Numbered from the stretch's first letter, positions 7,538-16,136 are shown. The stretch is DNA of 64,000 nucleotides from Leeuwenhoekiella marinoflava DSM 3653 (GCF_900129005.1 NZ_FQUN01000015.1:62001-126000); one strand, 5' to 3'. Made by a program: numbers and translations. The notes: generated by a model not told the origin, from the sequence alone.

Positions 7538-9100
7538 ATGGAAAACCTGAAGACTAAACCTAATTATATTAAACCCAATAAAGACGTTATCTCTCTGGAG
7601 CGCGGTAAATTACCGCCTCAAGCTATTGATTTAGAGCAAGTTGTTCTAGGGGCGATGATGATTGATAAGAAAGGCGTAGATGAAATTATAGATATTCTCA
7701 GCCCAGAAGTTTTCTATAAAGAAGCACATCAGCATATTTATGATGCTGTACGCGCTTTATTTGAAAACGGGGAGCCTATTGACTTATTAACGGTTTCTGA
7801 GCAATTGAAGCAAATGGGTAAACTCGAGCAGGCTGGTGGGGACTATTACCTCATACAATTGACTCAAAAAGTATCTTCTTCTGCGCATATTGAGTATCAT
7901 GCACGCATTATTCTTCAGAAATACATTCAGCGTAGCTTGATTAAGATTTCTAACGAAATCATCGAAGAAGCGTATGATGAGACTACAGATGTTTTCGACT
8001 TACTAGATACCGCGGAAAGTAAACTTTATGAGGTAACCCAAGGAAACATCAAGAGAAGTTCTGAAACAGCGCAGAGTTTGGTAATTCAGGCGAAAAAAAA
8101 GATTGAAGAGATTTCTAATAAAGAAGGTCTATCTGGTATTCCTTCCGGGTTTGACCGTCTTGATAAGTTGACTTCAGGCTGGCAGGCTAGTGACTTGATT
8201 ATTGTTGCGGCACGTCCGGGTATGGGTAAAACAGCTCTTACACTTTCTATGGCGCGTAATATTGCTGTGGGACAAGGTATTCCTGTTGCTTTTTTCTCTT
8301 TGGAGATGGCTTCGGTACAGTTAATTACCCGCCTGATATCTTCAGAAACCGGCCTTTCTTCAGAGAAATTACGTACTGGTAAACTGGAGAAACACGAGTG
8401 GGAGCAACTAAACGTAAAGGTTAAAGGCCTTGAAAAAGCACCTTTGTTTATTGATGATACTCCGTCGCTTTCCATCTTTGATTTGCGAGCGAAAGCACGC
8501 CGACTAGCTTCTCAGCACGGTATCAAAATGATTATTATTGACTATTTGCAGTTGATGACTGCCGGAGGTAGTCAAAAAGGAGGAAACCGGGAGCAGGAGA
8601 TCTCGATGATTTCTCGTAACCTGAAAGCTTTGGCAAAAGAATTGATGGTGCCGGTAATTGCATTATCTCAGTTATCACGTGCTGTTGAAACGCGTGGAGG
8701 TAGTAAAAGACCGTTGCTTTCTGACCTTCGTGAATCTGGTGCGATTGAGCAGGATGCAGATATTGTATCGTTTATTTACCGACCTGAATATTATAAAATT
8801 GAAGAATGGGATGATGAAGAACGAAGCCCAACAGATGGTCAGGCAGAATTTATTATTGCAAAACACCGTAACGGTGGTTTAGAAAATATACGACTGAAGT
8901 TCTTAGGGCACTTAGGTAAGTTTGACAACTTGGATGATTTCAATACGCCGTATCAATTTGAATCTGCAATGAATCAGAATGCCGCAGCTAATGATGATAC
9001 GTTTACACCAGATACCTTCCCGACTCCAGATCAGGTATTTGGGAGCTCTATGAATGACGGTGGCTTTGATCGTAGCGGAGATGATGAGGTTCCGTTTTAA
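7538..9100 (+). CDS. dnaB: Replicative DNA helicase
   Basis: This 520-residue protein is the hexameric helicase that unwinds DNA at the replication fork. The DnaB N-terminal domain starts at about residue 27 (PPQAIDLEQVVLGAMMID). The RecA-like helicase domain starts near 200 (GIPSGFDRLDKLTSGWQ), with Walker A ARPGMGKTAL at about 224-233, SLEMASVQLITRL, Walker B MIIIDYLQLM at about 330-340, and LSQLSRAVETR. The C-terminal 45 residues are acidic and low in complexity, ending GDDEVPF; such tails are common in Bacteroidota DnaB. No intein or insertion interrupts it. It is followed by its own terminator. Confidence 0.97.
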   Translation: MENLKTKPNYIKPNKDVISLERGKLPPQAIDLEQVVLGAMMIDKKGVDEIIDILSPEVFYKEAHQHIYDAVRALFENGEPIDLLTVSEQLKQMGKLEQAGGDYYLIQLTQKVSSSAHIEYHARIILQKYIQRSLIKISNEIIEEAYDETTDVFDLLDTAESKLYEVTQGNIKRSSETAQSLVIQAKKKIEEISNKEGLSGIPSGFDRLDKLTSGWQASDLIIVAARPGMGKTALTLSMARNIAVGQGIPVAFFSLEMASVQLITRLISSETGLSSEKLRTGKLEKHEWEQLNVKVKGLEKAPLFIDDTPSLSIFDLRAKARRLASQHGIKMIIIDYLQLMTAGGSQKGGNREQEISMISRNLKALAKELMVPVIALSQLSRAVETRGGSKRPLLSDLRESGAIEQDADIVSFIYRPEYYKIEEWDDEERSPTDGQAEFIIAKHRNGGLENIRLKFLGHLGKFDNLDDFNTPYQFESAMNQNAAANDDTFTPDTFPTPDQVFGSSMNDGGFDRSGDDEVPF

Positions 9101-9125
9101 TTGAACAACAAAAATATTTTGAATG

Positions 9126-9156
9126 AAAAAGGAAGTTGATAAAGCTTCCTTTTTTT
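9126..9156 (+). terminator. Rho-independent terminator after dnaB
   Basis: A 10-bp stem AAAAAGGAAG/CTTCCTTTTT with a 9-base loop runs into a T tract. Confidence 0.75.
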
Positions 9157-9233
9157 ATGGAATCTAATTTTACGGTATACTAGGCATAATCTTTGAATCG
9201 TTGTAAATTGAACAGGATAAAAAAACATACCTT

Positions 9234-10517
9234 TTGAGATTGAAAAGCCACACTTATTTTTTCCGAATTATATTAACCGTTTTCCTGTGCTTTTTTAGCG
9301 CTTCAGTTTTTGCATCCTATGTTTTGATACCTATGGATGCCGACGGTCAAAAAGAGCATTTAAAGGCATACGGAATAACCTACTGGACACTTGCAAAGCA
9401 TGAAAACGTAAAGTGGTTGCTTAACTATCGTGGGGGTTCATTCCTCTTACCAGATACTGAAGCTTTACGCAAAGAATGCCAGATACGTGGTGTTTCTTTT
9501 GAAGTTTTAAGCGACGCTAAAACCGAAAGTATTTTAAAAGAAATTGAGAGTCCGTCGCAAAATATGGAAGCGGTTGTACTCGAGAAAGCTCCAAAAATAG
9601 CAGTCTATACTCCAGATGGTTCGGTGCCGTGGGATGATGCGGTGACGATGGTACTAGAATATGCAGAGATTCCTTATGAAAAAATCTACGATCGCGAAGT
9701 TCTGGCTGATGAGTTGGTTTTATACGATTGGTTGCATTTACATCATGAAGATTTCACAGGTCAGTACGGTAAGTTTTACGGGCGTTATCGTGCCGCTCTC
9801 TGGTATATTCAGGAAAAGAAAGATGCAGAAGCACTGGCAACAGATTTGGGTTATGATAAAGTATCGCAAGAGAAACTTGCTGTGGCGACAAAAATTAGTG
9901 ATTATGTGATAGGTGGTGGATTTATGTTTGCGATGTGTAGCGCGACTGATAGCTTTGATATTGCGTTATCTGCAGCAGGTGTAGATATTTGTGAGCCTAT
10001 GTTTGACGGCGATGCTTCAGATGCTAATTATCAGTCAAAAATAGATTTCAGTAGTACGTTTGCTTTTAAGAATTTTGATCTTGAGAAAAACCCACAGCGT
10101 TATGAGTTTTCCAATATAGATACGACACCATTTAGAAGGGTTAATAATGATGCAGATTATTTCAGTTTAAAAAGTTTTTCCGCCAAGTGGGATCCAGTGC
10201 CTGCGATGCTGTGTCAAAATCACACAGCGTTGGTAAAAGGCTTTATGGGGCAAACTACAGCTTATAATTCTGAAGTTTTAAAACCTACAGTTTTGGTTTT
10301 AGGGAAAAACAAATCAAACGGAGAGGCGCGTTACATTCACGGCGTAAAAGGCAAAGGCTTTTTTACGTTTTACGGCGGACACGATCCTGAAGATTACCAG
10401 CATTTGGTAGGTGATCCTAAAACAGAATTGAAATTGCATCCTACCAGTCCCGGTTACCGTTTGATTTTGAATAATATTTTGTTTCCCGCAGCTAAAAAGA
10501 AAAAGCAAAAAACCTAA
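9234..10517 (+). CDS. Exported protein of the family often labelled 'asparagine synthetase B' in Flavobacteriia
   Basis: This 427-residue protein has a signal peptide (about residues 1-27, ending SASVFA), so it is exported. Proteins of this type in Flavobacteriia are commonly labelled asparagine synthetase B. I see neither an N-terminal catalytic Cys for a glutaminase domain nor the SGGxDS ATP-pyrophosphatase loop, so that label is doubtful. A Cys at residue 235 in GGFMFAMCSAT resembles the nucleophile elbow of the class I amidotransferase/ThuA-like fold; this is inference. Other conserved-looking blocks are WLNYRGGSFLLPD, YDWLHLHHEDFTGQYGKFYG and FFTFYGGHDPEDYQHLVGDP. The start is TTG, chosen because it yields a complete signal peptide. 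The stop overlaps the next start by one base (TAATG), so the DUF922 gene is translationally coupled. Confidence 0.6.
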   Translation: MRLKSHTYFFRIILTVFLCFFSASVFASYVLIPMDADGQKEHLKAYGITYWTLAKHENVKWLLNYRGGSFLLPDTEALRKECQIRGVSFEVLSDAKTESILKEIESPSQNMEAVVLEKAPKIAVYTPDGSVPWDDAVTMVLEYAEIPYEKIYDREVLADELVLYDWLHLHHEDFTGQYGKFYGRYRAALWYIQEKKDAEALATDLGYDKVSQEKLAVATKISDYVIGGGFMFAMCSATDSFDIALSAAGVDICEPMFDGDASDANYQSKIDFSSTFAFKNFDLEKNPQRYEFSNIDTTPFRRVNNDADYFSLKSFSAKWDPVPAMLCQNHTALVKGFMGQTTAYNSEVLKPTVLVLGKNKSNGEARYIHGVKGKGFFTFYGGHDPEDYQHLVGDPKTELKLHPTSPGYRLILNNILFPAAKKKKQKT

Positions 10518-11056
10518 TGATTCGCGTTTTATCATTGTTGGCCTGCGTATTCTTTTTATCAAGTGTTCAGAAAAAATCTTATCGCTTTCCGTGGGAGGCA
10601 AACAAACTGCTACAATGGTCAGATTTTATAGGAAGGCCAGACCGGTCGACCAGTTATTCAGCTATGGCTAATACGGGAATTAGTCATAGATATACAATCA
10701 ACAGTAAAGGATTTTTGGTTAAAGAGAAATCAATTATTCAGGCAAATTTTTATCCAAAACTTTCATGGTATAAGCCTAATTTGATTGATACGCATACACT
10801 CTCTCATGAACAGACGCATTTTGATATTTCAGAAGTTCATGCTAGAATGTTGCGTAAAGCAATAGCCGGGTTTAAATTTTCGAGACATTCTCAAAAAGAA
10901 GTAGATGCGATTTATAAACCTATAGAACGATCGCGTAAAGCGATGCAAATCAAGTTTGATATAGAAACTGAGCATTCTCAAAATTTAGAAGCTGAAATGA
11001 AATGGGAGCGTAAAGTGCGAGATCTGCTATATTTATACCGGCGATGGGCGCACTAA
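10517..11056 (+). CDS. DUF922-family predicted extracytoplasmic metalloprotease-like protein
   Basis: This 179-residue protein carries an HExxH zincin signature (H97-E98-Q-T-H101) in TLSHEQTHFDISEVHAR, typical of DUF922 proteins, which are predicted Zn-dependent peptidases. A short hydrophobic N-terminus (MIRVLSLLACVFFLSSVQ) looks like a signal peptide, so activity would be in the periplasm. The substrate is unknown. Its start overlaps the stop of the preceding gene by one base, and the two probably act together on the cell envelope. The third metal ligand is not certain; the E of the ISEVHAR segment or a later residue could serve. Confidence 0.7.
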   Translation: MIRVLSLLACVFFLSSVQKKSYRFPWEANKLLQWSDFIGRPDRSTSYSAMANTGISHRYTINSKGFLVKEKSIIQANFYPKLSWYKPNLIDTHTLSHEQTHFDISEVHARMLRKAIAGFKFSRHSQKEVDAIYKPIERSRKAMQIKFDIETEHSQNLEAEMKWERKVRDLLYLYRRWAH

Positions 11057-11148
11057 CGTCCTGATTTTTGTTTTGGTTCATTTGTTGCGTTAATCTTCTG
11101 TTAGAAATTCGTTTTAAAAAGCTGGTGTCATTTAACTTTAAGAAAAAA

Positions 11149-11358
11149 ATGATACGAAAAGGAAGTGGAGTAAAGTGGAAATGGGGTAACGGTACCGCAA
11201 CCGGGAAGGTGAAAGAGAGTTTTTCTAAAGAAATCACCCGTACGGTAGATGGTAGCGAAATTACCCGAAAAGGAGAAGAAGGGAATAAAGCACTTGTTAT
11301 AGAGCAGGAAGATGGTTCTAAAGTGCTCAAACTAGAAAGTGAAGTAGAAAAAGCATAG
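11149..11358 (+). CDS. DUF2945 (TUDOR-like, hypervirulence-associated) domain protein
   Basis: This 69-residue protein starts MIRKGSGVKWKWGNGTATG and contains the small barrel pattern of DUF2945 (GxxVxWxWGxGxAxGxV, then IxRxGxExNxAxxIxxxDGxxVLKxxSE). The frame is open 27 codons further upstream to a TTG, but that segment is Cys/Phe-rich and unlike the family, so I start at the ATG at 11149. DUF2945 proteins are small and widespread, and their function is not established. It ends 3 bases before the YrdC-type gene and is probably co-transcribed with it. Confidence 0.75.
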   Translation: MIRKGSGVKWKWGNGTATGKVKESFSKEITRTVDGSEITRKGEEGNKALVIEQEDGSKVLKLESEVEKA

Positions 11359-11361
11359 CCA

Positions 11362-11979
11362 ATGGCAGAATTTATAAAATTATATGATGAGAACCCTAAT
11401 GAGCGTGATATAAAACGTATTGTTGAGGTTTTAAAAAATGATGGGGTAATCATTTATCCTACAGACACCGTTTATGGTCTGGGGTGTGACATCACCAGCA
11501 ATCGTGCTTTAGAGCGTGTTGCGCAGCTACGCGGAATAAAATTAGCAAAAGCTAATTTTTCATTTGTATGCGAAGATTTAAGTAATTTGTCTGATTATAC
11601 CCGACAGATTGATACACCAACGTTTAAATTATTAAAACGTGCATTACCGGGACCTTACACCTTTATATTGCAAGGCAACAATAATTTGCCTACAGTTTTC
11701 AAAAAGAAAAAAACTGTAGGTATTCGTGTACCTGATAATAACATTGCGCGAGCTATTGTAAAACAGCTGGGAAATCCTATTATTTCTACTTCGATTTATG
11801 ATGAGGATGATGTAATAGAATATACCACAGATCCTGAACTTATTTTAGAAAAGTGGGACAAGCTGGTAGATGTTGTCATTGATGGAGGTTACGGTGGAAA
11901 CATTCCTTCTACGGTTATTGACCTCACAAGTGGAGAAGCTGTGCTTATTCGGGAAGGAAAAGGTGATTTGACTATTTAA
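11362..11979 (+). CDS. L-threonylcarbamoyladenylate synthase (YrdC/Sua5/YciO family)
   Basis: This 205-residue protein belongs to the YrdC fold, which makes threonylcarbamoyl-AMP from threonine, bicarbonate and ATP for the t6A modification of ANN-decoding tRNAs. Key motifs are DGVIIYPTDTVYGLGCDITSN (about residues 28-48), the basic segment RGIKLAKANFSFVCEDL, and LPGPYTFIL near 92-100. The C-terminal part keeps STVIDLT and VLIREGKG. No Sua5 C-terminal domain is present. The variant LAKANFSF in place of the usual KRP(Y/F)NPL is closer to the YciO branch, so activity is probable but not certain. tsaD, which acts in the same pathway, is also in this window (16954-17991). Confidence 0.85.
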   Translation: MAEFIKLYDENPNERDIKRIVEVLKNDGVIIYPTDTVYGLGCDITSNRALERVAQLRGIKLAKANFSFVCEDLSNLSDYTRQIDTPTFKLLKRALPGPYTFILQGNNNLPTVFKKKKTVGIRVPDNNIARAIVKQLGNPIISTSIYDEDDVIEYTTDPELILEKWDKLVDVVIDGGYGGNIPSTVIDLTSGEAVLIREGKGDLTI

Positions 11980-12010
11980 GCAGCTAATTTAAAAAAAAAA
12001 GATACATGAA

Positions 12011-12037
12011 AAAACCCGGTCTTGAGGACCGGGTTTT
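12011..12037. terminator. Bidirectional terminator between the YrdC-type gene and the OmpA gene
   Basis: An 11-bp perfect stem AAAACCCGGTC/GACCGGGTTTT with loop TTGAG has A and T runs on either side. It lies between two converging genes. Confidence 0.85.
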
Positions 12038-12059
12038 AATAGTTTACAACTAAATCTAA

Positions 12060-12890
12060 TTAGTTTTTAGGCATTCCGTCTTCGATCATTTTATAGAATT
12101 GATCTAATTTAGGAAGAACTACGATACGCGTTCTACGATTACGAGCACGACCTTCTGAAGTATCGTTGCTAGCTAATGGCACGTAATAACTTCTACCTGC
12201 TGCTACCATACGCTCTGGTGGTACACCAAATTCTTCTTGTAAAATACGTACTACTGAAGTTGCACGTTTAACACTTAAATCCCAGTTGTCTTCAATAACT
12301 GAAGTGCTAATAGGTTTGCTGTCTGTATGACCTTCAACCATAAATTCGATTTCAGGCTTGTTTTTTACAACAGTAGCAACTTTACCTAAAACTTCTTTAG
12401 CACGGTTAGTTACATCCCAACGACCACTGTTAAATAATAACTTGTCTGAGATAGATACATAAACCACACCTTTTTCAACGTTGATTTCAATATCTTCATC
12501 ATTAAGATTTCCTATAGCTCCTTTTAAGCTTGTAACTAACGCAAGAGTAACAGAATCCTTTTTATTGATAGCATCACGGAAACTTTTGATCTGAAGATCT
12601 TTTTCTTTCATCTGCTCCAAAGATTTCTCTAAGTTTTCTGCGCCCTTAGCAGAAAGCGTAGTTAAATTTCCTTGCGTATTTATAAGGCTGTTGTTGGTAC
12701 TTCTAAGGTCTGTGATTTGCTCTTTCATCGTTTCACTTTGTGCTAAACAAGCATTCAGTTTTACGGTTGCTGAATTAAGCATATCCTGAGTTTCTTTTTG
12801 TTTAGCCTCTAGTGCCGCATATTTCTTCTGAGATACACAAGAGGAAAGAAGTATCAAGGCTGAAGCCGATACAATCATTAATTTTCTCAT
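12060..12890 (-). CDS. OmpA-family peptidoglycan-binding lipoprotein
   Basis: This 276-residue lipoprotein has a lipobox LSSC (Cys 18), so it is lipidated and probably anchored in the outer membrane. Residues about 20-115 form a heptad-rich coiled coil (YAALEAKQKETQDMLNSA and following). The C-terminal OmpA domain (about 140-270) carries the peptidoglycan-binding pattern VEGHTDSKPIS, NWDLSVKRATSVVRIL and GRSYYVPLASNDTSEGRARNRRTRI. It would tether the outer membrane to the cell wall. It has its own promoter (12925-12957) and a bidirectional terminator after it. Confidence 0.92.
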   Translation of the reverse strand: MRKLMIVSASALILLSSCVSQKKYAALEAKQKETQDMLNSATVKLNACLAQSETMKEQITDLRSTNNSLINTQGNLTTLSAKGAENLEKSLEQMKEKDLQIKSFRDAINKKDSVTLALVTSLKGAIGNLNDEDIEINVEKGVVYVSISDKLLFNSGRWDVTNRAKEVLGKVATVVKNKPEIEFMVEGHTDSKPISTSVIEDNWDLSVKRATSVVRILQEEFGVPPERMVAAGRSYYVPLASNDTSEGRARNRRTRIVVLPKLDQFYKMIEDGMPKN

Positions 12891-12924
12891 AATTATAGTT
12901 GTTATCTTTAATTTTTAATAACGT

Positions 12925-12957
12925 CAAATGTATTAAAATTAGTGTCTAAAAGCCCAA
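12925..12957 (-). promoter_or_regulatory. Promoter for the OmpA lipoprotein gene
   Basis: On the minus strand a perfect -7 TACATTTG (12925-12932) lies 22 bases after a TTG (12955-12957). The start codon is about 34 bases downstream. Confidence 0.65.
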
Positions 12958-12980
12958 CCTTAACAATACTTTAAAATTTG

Positions 12981-13979
12981 TTAAAATAAGTCGCTGTAAT
13001 ACTTTTTATTGCGGACAAAATACTGCGTTACAATTGAGTTTATCGCAGCGTATTTCTTGGTTCCCGCAGTTTGCTTTCTGGTTTCTAGTATTTTAGGAAT
13101 CAGCTTGTAAAAGTTAAAATGCGCTCTAAGAATTGCAAGAAAGTGTTTTGGTTTTCCTTCTGCTAAAAACTTCAGTGCGGCAACACCATCTAAGCAAAGT
13201 CTTGTGAATAAAATCAAATAGACTTTAGCACCTGAAATATTTTTAAGTAAAAGCATCAGGTTATTCCTGAAATTTAAAAAGGTTTTCTGTGGATTCATCT
13301 GTTCTAATGTAGCTCCGCCCAAGTGATATACAGAACTGGTCCCGATTGATTTTACACTATAGCCTAAATTCTGAACACGCCAGCAAAGATCTATCTCCTC
13401 CTGATGAGCAAAAAAGAGTTCGTCTAAAGCACCTGCTTGCTGAAAAACTTCTTTACGTACTGCCAGACACGCGCCACTCGCCCAGAAAATAGTTTTTATA
13501 TCATCATACTGGCCAGTATCTTCTTCACAGGTTTCAAAAATACGCCCCCTGCAAAACGGATAGCCCAGAGCATCTAAATAACCACCGGCAGCACCGGCAT
13601 ATTCAAAATGCGTTTTCTTTTTGAGGTCTTTGATTTTAGGTTGCGCAGCCCCCATTTTTTTATCACAATCAAAAGCAGCAATTATAGGTTGTAACCAACC
13701 GGAAGTAGTCTCAATATCACTATTCATTAAAATGAAAAGATCTTCATCAAGACCTTGTAGCGCGTCGTTATAACCCTTTGCATAGCCTCCGTTAGTGGTA
13801 TTTTGAATAATCTGAATCTGTGGGAAGCTCTGTTTTACAAAGCTTACAGAATCATCAGTCGAAGCGTTATCGGCAATGTAAATAGTAGCCAACTTTTCAC
13901 TATGGGCAATCACAGCGGGTAAAAAGCGTTCGAGAAGCTCTTTTCCATTCCAGTTGAGTATGACAATAGCAGTTTTCAA
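12981..13979 (-). CDS. Family 2 glycosyltransferase
   Basis: This 332-residue GT-A fold enzyme starts MKTAIVILNWNGKELLERFLPAV, the classic GT2 opening. The nucleotide-sugar pocket follows: YIADNASTDDS (about residues 34-44), NGGYAKGYNDAL, and the metal-binding region LMNSDIETTSGWL (about 83-95). An acceptor region shows WASGACLAVRKEVFQQAG and DELFFAHQEEIDLCWR, which resembles the rhamnosyltransferase-like branch. It probably adds a sugar to a lipid- or surface-linked glycan at the cytoplasmic membrane; donor and acceptor are unknown. It lies 9 bases downstream of the small HsdR-N-like gene on the same strand. Confidence 0.88.
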   Translation of the reverse strand: MKTAIVILNWNGKELLERFLPAVIAHSEKLATIYIADNASTDDSVSFVKQSFPQIQIIQNTTNGGYAKGYNDALQGLDEDLFILMNSDIETTSGWLQPIIAAFDCDKKMGAAQPKIKDLKKKTHFEYAGAAGGYLDALGYPFCRGRIFETCEEDTGQYDDIKTIFWASGACLAVRKEVFQQAGALDELFFAHQEEIDLCWRVQNLGYSVKSIGTSSVYHLGGATLEQMNPQKTFLNFRNNLMLLLKNISGAKVYLILFTRLCLDGVAALKFLAEGKPKHFLAILRAHFNFYKLIPKILETRKQTAGTKKYAAINSIVTQYFVRNKKYYSDLF

Positions 13980-13988
13980 AATCTTGTA

Positions 13989-14435
13989 TTAGGGCGTGTA
14001 AACAGGAAAATCCGGTAAAAAAATATACTTTTTAGCATCATAATCCATCTGACAATAATAATGGTTTAGTCCATTTGTCACCATAAGATAATCGGCTTTT
14101 AGAGCGAGGTTGTATCGGGCAATCTGATCAAAAGTTTCTTGATTGATTTTAATTTTTGGTGCTTTGCATTCTACGATAAGTTGTATGCTTGCGTCAGGTT
14201 TAAAAACCACAACATCATAACGTTTAGAAACCTGATTCAGTTTTAATTCTTTTTCAACATTTACAAGCGAAATAGGGTAGTGATACGCATTTAAAATATG
14301 AGCGACGGTGTGTTGACGCACCCATTCTTCTGGCGTTAGCCTCACGAATTTTTTGCGGATCTCATCAAATATAAGCGGTTTATTTTCGCTACTTTTGAGC
14401 CTGAAGGGATATTGAGGAAAGTTTAATTCTTGCAT
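13989..14435 (-). CDS. Orphan type I restriction HsdR N-terminal-like (nuclease-fold) protein
   Basis: This 148-residue protein opens MQELNFPQYPFRLK and carries the restriction-endonuclease-like pattern of the HSDR_N_2 domain: YDVVVFKPDASIQLIVECKAPKIKINQETFDQIARYN, with D...ExK catalytic-type residues (the E-C-K triplet is clear). No methylase, specificity or helicase subunit is nearby, so it is not part of a visible restriction system. This lone protein is widespread in Bacteroidota and its role is unknown. The frame is open to a GTG 12 codons upstream, but a -7 promoter box lies between that GTG and the ATG at 14435, so I use the ATG. Confidence 0.75.
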   Translation of the reverse strand: MQELNFPQYPFRLKSSENKPLIFDEIRKKFVRLTPEEWVRQHTVAHILNAYHYPISLVNVEKELKLNQVSKRYDVVVFKPDASIQLIVECKAPKIKINQETFDQIARYNLALKADYLMVTNGLNHYYCQMDYDAKKYIFLPDFPVYTP

Positions 14436-14440
14436 CGATT

Positions 14441-14448
14441 CAAAGGTA
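14441..14448 (-). promoter_or_regulatory. -7 promoter box for the HsdR-N-like gene
   Basis: TACCTTTG (minus strand) matches TAnnTTTG and ends only 5 bases before the ATG at 14435. This implies a near-leaderless transcript and excludes the upstream GTG start. Confidence 0.5.
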
Positions 14449-14547
14449 ATCAACCTGCAGAATTTAAGCACTCAGCAAGATTTAAATCTTTTGGCCAATT
14501 CTTTTAAATTCGCTTCAGACAATAGAAAAAATTTCAACTCAGACTTT

Positions 14548-15576
14548 GTGGAAGAGGTTACGCGTATTGTAAAAGACATTAAGAATAAAAATCTGAAGCC
14601 CATCTATTTTTTTATGGGTGAAGAGCCGTATTATATTGACCAATTAGCAGATTATATCGCAAATAACGTGCTTACCGAAGAAGAACGCGGGTTTAATCAG
14701 ATGGTGTTGTATGGTCGTGATGTGACTTTAGATGATGTGGTATCGCAAGCTAAGCGTTTCCCGATGATGGCAGAGCGACAGGTTGTTATTGTTAAAGAAG
14801 CTCAAGATCTTTCCCGTGCTATTTTGGCGCAGTCTGATAAAACTAAAAATACTTTAGAAGCTTATGCTGAAAATCCACAACCTACAACGGTTTTGGTTTT
14901 TTGCTACAAATATAAAAAGCTAGATAAGCGTAAAAGAGTTTATAAGGCACTTTCAAAAAACGGACTCATTTTTGAAAGTAAAAAGCTGTACGAGAATCAG
15001 GTAGGGGATTGGATTCGACGAGTGATGACTGGCAAGGGATATACGGTTGAGCCAAAAGCTGCTCATATGCTTGTGGAGTTTTTGGGTACAGATTTATCTA
15101 AAATCAATAATGAGTTAGAAAAGTTGAGATTGATTCTTCCGGAAGGAAGCACGATTACTCCGCTTGCGGTAGAACAAAATATTGGGATTAGTAAAGATTT
15201 TAATAATTTTGAGTTGCAGCGTGCTATTGGTGATAAAGATGTGGTAAAAGCGCATCGCATCATCAATTACTTTGCGCAAAACCCAAAAGATAACCCGATG
15301 GTCATAACCATTGCTTTATTGTTTAGTTTTTTTCAAAATTTATTGATTTATCACGGGTTGTCTAGTAAAGACAAATCTTCGGTAGCAAAAGCGCTCAAGG
15401 TGAATCCGTATTTCGTGGGGCAATATGTAGATGCAGCTCGCAATTACCCGATGAAAAAAGTAAGTCACGTAGTACATCTGCTGCGCACAGCAGATGTAAA
15501 AAGCAAAGGTGTGGGAGCGTATAACATTCCACAAGGAGATTTGCTTAAAGAATTACTTGTGCAGATTATGGCATAG
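14548..15576 (+). CDS. holA: DNA polymerase III, delta subunit
   Basis: This protein of about 342 residues is the clamp-loader delta subunit that opens the beta sliding clamp. The opening EEVTRIVKDIKNKNLKPIYFFMGEEPYYIDQLADYI has the typical delta N-terminal fold (P-I-Y-F..G-E-E-P-Y). VLYGRDVTLDDVVSQAKRFPMMAERQVVIVKEAQDL and later VEFLGTDLSKINNELEKLRLIL are further hallmarks. I chose GTG at 14548 because homologs begin near that residue and because it leaves room for divergent promoters; a TTG at 14491 would add 19 residues. The gene is divergent from the HsdR-N-like gene. Confidence 0.9.
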   Translation: MEEVTRIVKDIKNKNLKPIYFFMGEEPYYIDQLADYIANNVLTEEERGFNQMVLYGRDVTLDDVVSQAKRFPMMAERQVVIVKEAQDLSRAILAQSDKTKNTLEAYAENPQPTTVLVFCYKYKKLDKRKRVYKALSKNGLIFESKKLYENQVGDWIRRVMTGKGYTVEPKAAHMLVEFLGTDLSKINNELEKLRLILPEGSTITPLAVEQNIGISKDFNNFELQRAIGDKDVVKAHRIINYFAQNPKDNPMVITIALLFSFFQNLLIYHGLSSKDKSSVAKALKVNPYFVGQYVDAARNYPMKKVSHVVHLLRTADVKSKGVGAYNIPQGDLLKELLVQIMA

Positions 15577-15686
15577 TGTATTCGAAATACGAAGTGGGAA
15601 ATATAAAGTTAGAAGTGAAAAGTCAAATTTGAAATTCTAATCCTTAAACCCCACACAACCTTAAGATGAATAGTTTTTAGTAAAAT

Positions 15687-16136
15687 ATGATTAAGCGGAT
15701 TGAAATTTTATACACTGTCTATTCTGGAGATTATATTAAGCGGCAAGTTGAGAAAGAATTATCAGTTGAAACAAAATTGGATTGGAATCTAATAAATTGG
15801 CTTCAAAAATTTGAAGCTAATTCCCAAGACGGAAAAAAATTTAGTGGAACAATCATTGGAAATAAAATTGAACTTCGATCAAAAACTATTTTTTACTGGC
15901 CAAAGACCATAATAGAAATTGAAGAGGGAACAAAGACCAAACTGATTTTAAATTATAGACTATATTGGCTGTATGTTTTAGCCTTTACAATCCTTGTTTT
16001 GGGCTATAGTATAATGATTTTCGAATCCGGTAGTTTCCTTGCTCTTGACCTAATAATGCCACTAATTCTTTTTGGAGGAATAGCGACATTTGGTAGATGG
16101 CTTCAAAATAATACTAAAAATTTCTTCAAGGAATGA
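15687..16136 (+). CDS. Hypothetical membrane protein
   Basis: This 149-residue protein is not recognised. Residues 1-90 are soluble, mixed charged and hydrophobic (LSVETKLDWNLINWLQKFEANS, then beta-like GTIIGNKIELRSKTIFYWPKTIIEIEEGTKTKLIL). Two membrane segments follow (about 92-112 and 116-135), and the C-terminus is short and basic. The layout suggests a protein anchored by a hairpin of two helices with a cytoplasmic N-terminal domain. It stands alone between holA and rsmE, and its DNA looks more A/T-rich than its neighbours, so it may be a lineage-specific accession. Confidence 0.6.
   Translation: MIKRIEILYTVYSGDYIKRQVEKELSVETKLDWNLINWLQKFEANSQDGKKFSGTIIGNKIELRSKTIFYWPKTIIEIEEGTKTKLILNYRLYWLYVLAFTILVLGYSIMIFESGSFLALDLIMPLILFGGIATFGRWLQNNTKNFFKE

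Noticed and set aside
8086-8475. 129-codon frame opposite dnaB
   Set aside because: It is antisense to the helicase core and low in plausible protein features.
13989-14435. Part of a restriction-modification system
   Set aside because: No methylase, specificity or helicase gene lies nearby.
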